Positions 59,063 to 64,000 of a stretch of DNA of 64,000 nucleotides are shown piece after piece. Position 1 is the first letter of the stretch. Each line of letters starts with the position of its first letter. The position numbers were made by a program, and so were the translations under genes. The notes beneath the pieces were generated by a model that had not been told where the DNA came from, made no database searches, and was given only the letters and a program-made list of their open reading frames with translations. Source of the stretch: Hamadaea sp013361475 (GTDB lineage Bacteria > Actinomycetota > Actinomycetes > Mycobacteriales > Micromonosporaceae); the NCBI RefSeq assembly GCF_040654195.1, contig NZ_JBFAHM010000011.1, forward strand, positions 62,001-126,000. Direction: 5' to 3'.

Positions 59063-59617
59063 TCAGACCTCCGCCTCCTTCGGCTCCGGTTGCACGTACC
59101 CTCGGGCGACGAAGAACCGCTCGAGCAGGTAGCACCACCACAGGAGGATCAGGCCGGGCGCCACGAACACCGCGGGCATGAAGTTCCAGATGGCGACGCC
59201 CCCGAGGACCACGGCGATCCCGAGCAGGAACGTCAGGCTGGGCGTCGTCAGCCCCAACGTGAGCCCGTTGAGCACCTGGCGCCAGGTGGGGTTGGTGAAG
59301 CGGGCTGCGAGGGGGAGACACCAGAAGACCAGGAGCAGGAGGAAAAGCCCGACGACAATGAGCGGTACCCAGACCTCGGCCAGCCCGAGAGTGGGCAGGT
59401 AGGAGAGCGTGAGGATGCCGACGGCCGCGACCGGGACGGCCAGCAGGCCGATGACGGTCGCCTGCCTCCAACTCTGCCGCAAGGCCTTCGTGGCGATGGC
59501 CCAGGGGCCTGCGTCCTTGCCCAGGACGTACCGGCGGCACACCTCGTAGGCGACCACTGTTCCCGCTCCCGCCGTCACGACAAGGCCGAGGCTCACGAGC
59601 CAGAACAGGCTGATCAC
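59063..59617 (-). CDS. DUF624 (YesL-like) membrane protein with missing normal start
   Basis: A 184-residue protein with four or five membrane helices from the first possible GTG at 59617. It matches the DUF624/YesL family often found beside LplB/LplC oligosaccharide permeases. Family homology clearly extends upstream to 59683 (FRYNPASRLWRILDSLGSVI), a block bounded by a TGA and containing no ATG, GTG or TTG. Translation could begin at the ATC at 59683 behind GAAAGG, or a mutation may have removed the start. Conserved features include the MPAVFVAPGLILLWWCYLL helix. Its role is unknown, probably transport-accessory. Confidence 0.75.
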   Translation of the reverse strand: MISLFWLVSLGLVVTAGAGTVVAYEVCRRYVLGKDAGPWAIATKALRQSWRQATVIGLLAVPVAAVGILTLSYLPTLGLAEVWVPLIVVGLFLLLLVFWCLPLAARFTNPTWRQVLNGLTLGLTTPSLTFLLGIAVVLGGVAIWNFMPAVFVAPGLILLWWCYLLERFFVARGYVQPEPKEAEV

Positions 59618-59760
59618 GATGACGGAGCCGAGCGAGTCCAGGATGCGCCACAGTCGCGACGCGGGGTTGTAACGGAAGATGGTCGGCGCCTTTCAGTGTC
59701 CGGAGTTGCGGGTCCTGAGGACGGGGTCGGCCTGCCGCGGTGGGCGGGAGCCCGGCGCCG

Positions 59761-60714
59761 TCAGCCCTTCACGGAGCCGATCATGAGACCGGACACGAAG
59801 TGCTTCTGCAGGAACGGGTAGACGAACAGGATGGGGACGGCCGCCACCATGGTGATCGCCGACCGCAGCGCGATCGGTGTGGTGACCTGCCCGCCAGAGT
59901 GCGCGCTGCCCGTGGCGGCCACGGAGTTCATGCCGGCGTTCATCGAGCTCGCCAGTAGCTTCTGCAACTCGTACTGCAGGGTGGACAACGCCGGATCGCC
60001 CGAGTTGTAGAGCAGGGTGTCCAGCCAGGCGTTCCAGCTGCCCACAGCCACGAACAGACCCACCACGGCCAGCGCGGGCTTGCACAGCGGCATCACGATC
60101 TGCCACCACATGCGGAACTCGCCCGCGCCGTCCATCCGTGCCGACTCGATGATCTCGTCGGGGATCGACTTCATGTACGTGCGCAGGACGATCAGGTTGA
60201 ACGCGCTGATGATCGTCGGCACCCAGTAGGCCTGGAAGGTGTTCAGCATGCCCAGGTCCCTGATGAGCAGGTAGTTGGGGATCAGCCCGGCGTCGAAGTA
60301 CATCGTCAGCACGAAGATCAGGGTGATCGAGCGGCGGAAGATGAACTCTTTGCGGCTGAGCGCGTAGGCGAGCATCGAGGTGAAGAACAGGTTTGTCGCC
60401 ACCACCACGACCGTCTTCAGGACGCTCATGAAGAACGCCTGGTAGATCGTGGTCATGTTGAACACGACATTGTAGTTCTGCAGCGAGAAGTCCCGAGGCC
60501 AGATGCCGATCCCGCCACGGACGGCGTCGTTGCCGTCGTTCAGGGAGATGGCGAGCGTGTTCAGCAGCGGGTAGAGCATGAGCGCCGCGAGGGCCAGCAG
60601 GAAGGTCGTGTTAAGCGTCGTGAAGATGATCTGCTCGACCGTCCGCTTGCGACGCCGTGACCCGCCTCGTGATGCGCGCCGCGCCAGAGGCTTCGCGACA
60701 GTGGTGCCTGACAT
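59761..60714 (-). CDS. Carbohydrate ABC transporter permease, LplC/MalG type
   Basis: A 317-residue inner-membrane permease with six helices. The EAA loop that contacts the ATPase reads ESARMDGAGEFRMWWQIVMP, and FSLQNYNVVF precedes the conserved transmembrane core. YPFLQKHFVSGLMIGSVKG is the typical C-terminus of this subgroup. It starts nine nucleotides after the LplB-type permease, so they are co-translated partners of one importer. The window encodes no ATPase; these systems often use a shared MsiK-like ATPase elsewhere on the chromosome. Confidence 0.94.
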   Translation of the reverse strand: MSGTTVAKPLARRASRGGSRRRKRTVEQIIFTTLNTTFLLALAALMLYPLLNTLAISLNDGNDAVRGGIGIWPRDFSLQNYNVVFNMTTIYQAFFMSVLKTVVVVATNLFFTSMLAYALSRKEFIFRRSITLIFVLTMYFDAGLIPNYLLIRDLGMLNTFQAYWVPTIISAFNLIVLRTYMKSIPDEIIESARMDGAGEFRMWWQIVMPLCKPALAVVGLFVAVGSWNAWLDTLLYNSGDPALSTLQYELQKLLASSMNAGMNSVAATGSAHSGGQVTTPIALRSAITMVAAVPILFVYPFLQKHFVSGLMIGSVKG

Positions 60715-60723
60715 GAAGTCCTC

Positions 60724-61776
60724 CTAGACCAGCGTCTCTTGGTTGAGGCGCTTGGCCGCTAGGTTCGCCGAGCCCACCAGGATGACGGCGACGATGGTCT
60801 TGAAGATGCCCGCGACGACGGCGAGGCTGTAGTTGCCCAGCTGGTAGCCATAGCGCAGCACGAAGACGTCGATGGTCTCGGACTTGTCGGACACCAGGCC
60901 GTTGCCGAGGAAATACGGCAGCTCGAAGTTCGTGGACAAAATCCAGCCGCTGTTGATGATGAGCAGCACGACGATCGTGGGCCTGATGCTCGGGAGCGTG
61001 ATGCTGAACATCTTGCGATAGCGGCCCGCTCCGTCGACCTCGGCGGCCTCGTACAGGCCCGGGTCGATCGCAGTGATCGCGGCCAGGTAGAGGATCGTGT
61101 TCCAGCCCAGCTCCTTCCACAGGTTCGTCCCGGCGACGATCTCCCAGAAGTAGTTCGGCTCGGTCAGGAACAGGACCGGATGGTCGACGAGGTGCAGGCT
61201 CATGAGGCCCTGGTTGATGAACCCGCCGGAGGAGGGCAGCGAGAGCGCCACCGATGCCAGGCTCGCCACGATCACCCAGCTGAGGAAGTGGGGCATGTAC
61301 GTGATGTTCTGCAGGATCCGCTTGAACGGCAGGTTCTTGACCTCGTTCAGCAGCAGCGCCAGGACGATGGCCCCCAAGGTCCCGACGATCAGGGTCAGGA
61401 CCGACTGTCCCATCGTGTTGACCACGACCCGGCGGAACCGCTCACCGTTGACACCGGTGAACAGGTTGTGGAAGTTTTCGAGGCCCACCCACTGCTGGTT
61501 CCAGATGCTGCCGCGACCCGGCTTGTAGTGCTGGAAGGCGATCGACCAGCCGTAGACCGGGACGTACTTGAACAGGATCTGGTACAACAGCAGCGGGACG
61601 GACATCGCGAGCAGGGCTCGCTGCGCCCAGACCCTGTCCCAGGTGATTCTGCGCTTGGGATCCTTCGCTGCATTCTTTCGGGCCTTGCGCTTCTGGGCAC
61701 GGGAGTTGCTCGCGGGCTCCAGGGCCGGTTCGAGCCCGGTGGCGGTCACAGGGGTGCTGACCGTGGCGTCCGTCAT
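60724..61776 (-). CDS. Carbohydrate ABC transporter permease, LplB type
   Basis: A 350-residue inner-membrane permease. The ATG at 61776 (MTDATVSTPVTATG) is chosen because upstream codons are non-homologous. Residues 30-55 are Lys/Arg-rich, then the first helix with YVPVYGWSIAFQHYKPGRG, the family hallmark. The EAA loop reads EAAEVDGAGRYRKMFSITLP. The partner permease follows nine nucleotides after the stop. The solute-binding protein is upstream, with a hairpin between. Together they would import an oligosaccharide. Confidence 0.94.
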   Translation of the reverse strand: MTDATVSTPVTATGLEPALEPASNSRAQKRKARKNAAKDPKRRITWDRVWAQRALLAMSVPLLLYQILFKYVPVYGWSIAFQHYKPGRGSIWNQQWVGLENFHNLFTGVNGERFRRVVVNTMGQSVLTLIVGTLGAIVLALLLNEVKNLPFKRILQNITYMPHFLSWVIVASLASVALSLPSSGGFINQGLMSLHLVDHPVLFLTEPNYFWEIVAGTNLWKELGWNTILYLAAITAIDPGLYEAAEVDGAGRYRKMFSITLPSIRPTIVVLLIINSGWILSTNFELPYFLGNGLVSDKSETIDVFVLRYGYQLGNYSLAVVAGIFKTIVAVILVGSANLAAKRLNQETLV

Positions 61777-61821
61777 CTGTCCAACCTCGTCAGGAGCAGT
61801 GGGTGGTAATCGAGAACGCGT

Positions 61822-61852
61822 CGTGGTGGGGGGCGCACGCCGCCCCACCACG
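61822..61852 (-). terminator. Intra-operon hairpin between solute-binding protein and permeases
   Basis: CGTGGTGGGG (61822-61831) and CCCCACCACG (61843-61852) form a perfect 10-bp stem with partial inner pairing. Placed 16 nt after the solute-binding-protein stop, it probably stabilises that mRNA or terminates part of the transcription, so that the binding protein exceeds the permeases. Confidence 0.7.
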
Positions 61853-61867
61853 ACTGCTCGCAGACTG

Positions 61868-63562
61868 TTACCAGTTGGCCAGACGGTTCTTGATACCAGC
61901 GTTGACTGCGTCCTCGTACACCTTGACGTCGACCTTGTGGATGGCGTCGACGTAGGCCTGCCACTTGGCATCGAAGTCGGCGGGCTTGCCGGCGATGATC
62001 TTCGGCAGGTTCTGCACGCTGGTGTCGGTCAGCTGCTGGTTGACCTGGTTGGCGTCGTCGGAGAGCTTGATGTTCCACGCCGGGTAGTACTTGGGGTTCT
62101 CCGGCGCCTTGTTCATGAAGTCAAGCCAGGTCTTCTTGTTGCCGTACTTCGCCATGAAGTTCTTGTCGTAGTCGCTCAGCGTCGCGTAGAACTCGGCGGG
62201 CTGGTCGTCAGGGCTGTAGGCGTTGCCGTCGGAGAACTTGCCCTGGTGCTTGGGCAGCATGTCGAGCAGCGCGTCGAGACGGTTGTGGGAACGCCAGGTG
62301 ATGTCCTTGTAGTTCTTGCGCTGCTCATCCGTGCGGGAGAAGACGCCGTCGGCGCCGACCTGGTAGTCCTCGCCAGCGATGCCCCAGGAGAGCGTCTTCT
62401 GCCACTCCTCGCTGAGCATGGTGTCGAGGAACTTCAGTGCCTTCTTCGGCTGCTTGCTGGAGGCCGAGACGCCGAAACCCTGGTTGATGTTCATGACGGC
62501 GCGGTCGGCGTACCAGGGCGTCACCCCGTCGTAGACGGGCATGACGGGCACGTAGGTGTTCTCGTCCTTGCCGGCGCTCTGCAGCGACTGGGTGGCGGTC
62601 CCGAAGTCCCAGCCCTGGTCGTGCATGCCGAGGACGGTGCCGCTGGCCAGCTTCGCGGTGTACTGGTCGTAGGTCAGGGTGAAGGACTCGGGGTCGACGA
62701 GACCCGCGTTGTACTGCTGGTTGAGGACCTTGTAGAAGTTCTTCGCGACGTCCTTGTCGGCGTAGATCGACGCGTGGTTGTTGCTGTCGACGATGACGCC
62801 ACCGTTGTTCGGCGAGCCTGCCAGCAGCGCCGGCGGGTTGGTCATGCCCCACTCGCGGCCCTTGGACGCCAGAATCTCGAAGCCGACGGTCGGGGCGCCG
62901 TTGGTCTGGGGGTGCTTCGCCTTGTAGTCCGAGATGAGCTGGAAGTAGCGGTCGAGCGTCATGTTGCTGAGATCCGGGTAGCCGGCGTCCGCGAGCACAC
63001 GCTTCTGGATCCAGAACGCGGGACCGTAGTAGGTGCCGCCGGTGACGTCGCCGTAGAAGCGGTTGTAGTTCGGGAAGATGTACAGGCCCTTGTCCACCTC
63101 ATCGCCCGCGTAGCTCATCTTCTTGATGTCGTCCTTGACGTGCGCAGCGAGGTTGGGGTAGTGCCCCGTCTTCAGCATGTCGTCCAGGCGCTGGAGAGCG
63201 CCGCCCTCCAGGAAACGCTGCTTCAGGTCGCCGGTGCCGATGAGGTCGGGGTACTGACCGCCCGCGAGCATGACACCGATCTTCTGGTCCTCGTTGTCCG
63301 GCGTGACGATCTCGTACGTGAGGGTGACACCGAGCTTGTCCTTGAGCAGCTTGGTGATCTTGTTGTCGGCTGCCGGGGCCTGCTGGGCCGACGTGATCCA
63401 GACCGAGATCGTCGTCGGGTTGCTGGGGCTCAGCGTTTCCGAGTCGTCCGCGCTTTTGTCCGGCGAGCAGGCAGGCAGGGCGATCAGTGCCATGGCCAAG
63501 GCGGCCACGGTGAGCTGCCGCCCGGCCCGGCGCAGGCCGCCGAGTCTAAGGTTGCGCTTCAT
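61868..63562 (-). CDS. Extracellular solute-binding lipoprotein, LplA type
   Basis: A 564-residue sugar-binding lipoprotein. The ATG at 63562 follows AGGAGAG. The signal peptide ends in the lipobox ALIALPAC (Cys near residue 32). The mature part is a long type-1 solute-binding protein with ISVWITSAQQAPAADNKITK, then LGVTLTYEIVTPDNEDQ near the N-terminus. Its length (about 530 mature residues) matches LplA/YtcQ members that bind oligosaccharides with the LplB/LplC permeases encoded downstream. It is probably the first gene of the island operon. Exact ligand unknown; galactose-containing or pectic oligosaccharides fit the neighbours. Confidence 0.94.
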   Translation of the reverse strand: MKRNLRLGGLRRAGRQLTVAALAMALIALPACSPDKSADDSETLSPSNPTTISVWITSAQQAPAADNKITKLLKDKLGVTLTYEIVTPDNEDQKIGVMLAGGQYPDLIGTGDLKQRFLEGGALQRLDDMLKTGHYPNLAAHVKDDIKKMSYAGDEVDKGLYIFPNYNRFYGDVTGGTYYGPAFWIQKRVLADAGYPDLSNMTLDRYFQLISDYKAKHPQTNGAPTVGFEILASKGREWGMTNPPALLAGSPNNGGVIVDSNNHASIYADKDVAKNFYKVLNQQYNAGLVDPESFTLTYDQYTAKLASGTVLGMHDQGWDFGTATQSLQSAGKDENTYVPVMPVYDGVTPWYADRAVMNINQGFGVSASSKQPKKALKFLDTMLSEEWQKTLSWGIAGEDYQVGADGVFSRTDEQRKNYKDITWRSHNRLDALLDMLPKHQGKFSDGNAYSPDDQPAEFYATLSDYDKNFMAKYGNKKTWLDFMNKAPENPKYYPAWNIKLSDDANQVNQQLTDTSVQNLPKIIAGKPADFDAKWQAYVDAIHKVDVKVYEDAVNAGIKNRLANW

Positions 63563-63683
63563 GTCTCTCCTTTCGAGAACTGTCCGGACGTCTCTGCTGT
63601 GGAGAAAACTGTCCGGGCGATGTTGACCGGAAGCTGTGCGGTGCGGACGCGAATTGGGCCTCACGTCTTAATCCCGGCGTGAT

Positions 63684-63695
63684 TTTAGCGATAAA
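63684..63695. promoter_or_regulatory. LacI-family-like operator TTTAGCGATAAA
   Basis: An imperfect 12-bp palindrome with central CG and ten of twelve symmetric positions, 122 nt upstream of the solute-binding-protein start. It sits in an AT-rich stretch (63680-63700) inside the 63563-63875 gap, which otherwise contains no supported gene. No LacI gene is present in the window. Confidence 0.45.
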
Positions 63696-63875
63696 GTAGA
63701 GAGGCGATCGGGTTCCGTCAAGCCCCGCGCACGAACCGAGACTCCGCCGTGACGTCCCGGTCCACACGCAAGGAGCCGCATGTGCCACACCCTCCAGAAC
63801 GACGCCATGTCGGCGTACAGGTTGGCGTGGACAGGTAGGTACGGCTGAACGGGCTCCGCCGCTGATCTTGTGATG

Positions 63876-64000
63876 TCACGTGCGCAGCCGGATGCGTTTG
63901 CGGAGTAGGTCGAAGTTTGCGCGGCCGTAGCCGACTCTCCAACGCTCGCAGATGTGGGAGCAGATCATCCACATGCGACGGTTGCACACGGAAGATCTTG
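63876..64000 (-). mobile_element. C-terminal fragment of a transposase (partial, runs off window)
   Basis: The minus-strand frame entering from the right edge reads CNRRMWMICSHICERWRVGY, then GRANFDLLRKRIRLRT and a stop at 63876. The GRxxFxLLRKRxL ending resembles ISL3-type transposase C-termini, though the assignment is tentative. Only about 41 codons are in the window, so intactness cannot be judged. It marks a likely right boundary of the carbohydrate island. Confidence 0.5.

Overview
The window comes from a high-GC actinomycete, most likely a filamentous Micromonosporaceae-type bacterium. Genuine genes use G/C almost everywhere at the third codon position. Three AfsR/SARP-type regulators fused to NB-ARC and TPR domains, a LAL-type LuxR ATPase, a StrR-like ParB-domain regulator and a giant secreted RHS protein are typical of that group. 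The family assignment is inference. I saw no tRNA, rRNA, CRISPR array or replication origin.

Layout. 1-6556: a LAL regulator running off the left edge, two dihydrofolate-reductase-fold (RibD-C-like) genes, a mannitol-2-dehydrogenase-family oxidoreductase, a small hypothetical gene and a secreted peptidoglycan-binding/lytic-transglycosylase-like protein. 6649-33053: the most distinctive block. A SARP-NB-ARC regulator precedes a 3,272-residue exported RHS/YD protein (LamG, 11-residue cationic helical repeats, Hint domain, unassigned tail). Three tandem secreted proteins follow; they share one C-terminal propeller-like module joined to two kinds of N-terminal module. Two more SARP-family regulators close the block. 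33068-38425: a secreted M15 peptidase, a StrR-like regulator, a DUF899 protein, a short ZIP-like membrane protein and two more dihydrofolate-reductase-fold genes. 38426-50200: sugar MFS transporter, CapA-like protein, two-component system plus membrane protein, 6-phosphogluconate dehydrogenase, a bactofilin-like membrane protein and a SnoaL-like protein, with several gene remnants (DUF7144, flavohemoprotein C-terminus, holin-like helix). 50343-53552: two secreted proteins in an apparent operon under a DasR/HutC-like palindrome.

53745-64000 looks like an acquired and decaying carbohydrate-utilisation island. Its left end is an IS5-family 3' remnant that cuts off a ceramidase-like gene; its right end is another transposase C-terminus. 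Between them, all on the minus strand, are a lipoprotein solute-binding protein, two LplB/LplC-type permeases, a DUF624 (YesL-like) protein, a GH36 alpha-galactosidase, a GH141-like beta-helix protein and an esterase. This is a plausible import and digestion route for a galactose-decorated plant polysaccharide. Damage is visible: a permease fragment fused in frame upstream of the GH36 gene, a beta-helix protein missing its C-terminus, and a DUF624 gene without a normal start codon. A LacI-type operator candidate lies upstream of the solute-binding-protein gene.

A recurring theme is secreted, cell-envelope or surface proteins beside large signal-integrating regulators. The strongest candidate for an undescribed system is the RHS protein plus its three modular secreted companions and the adjacent SARP regulators.
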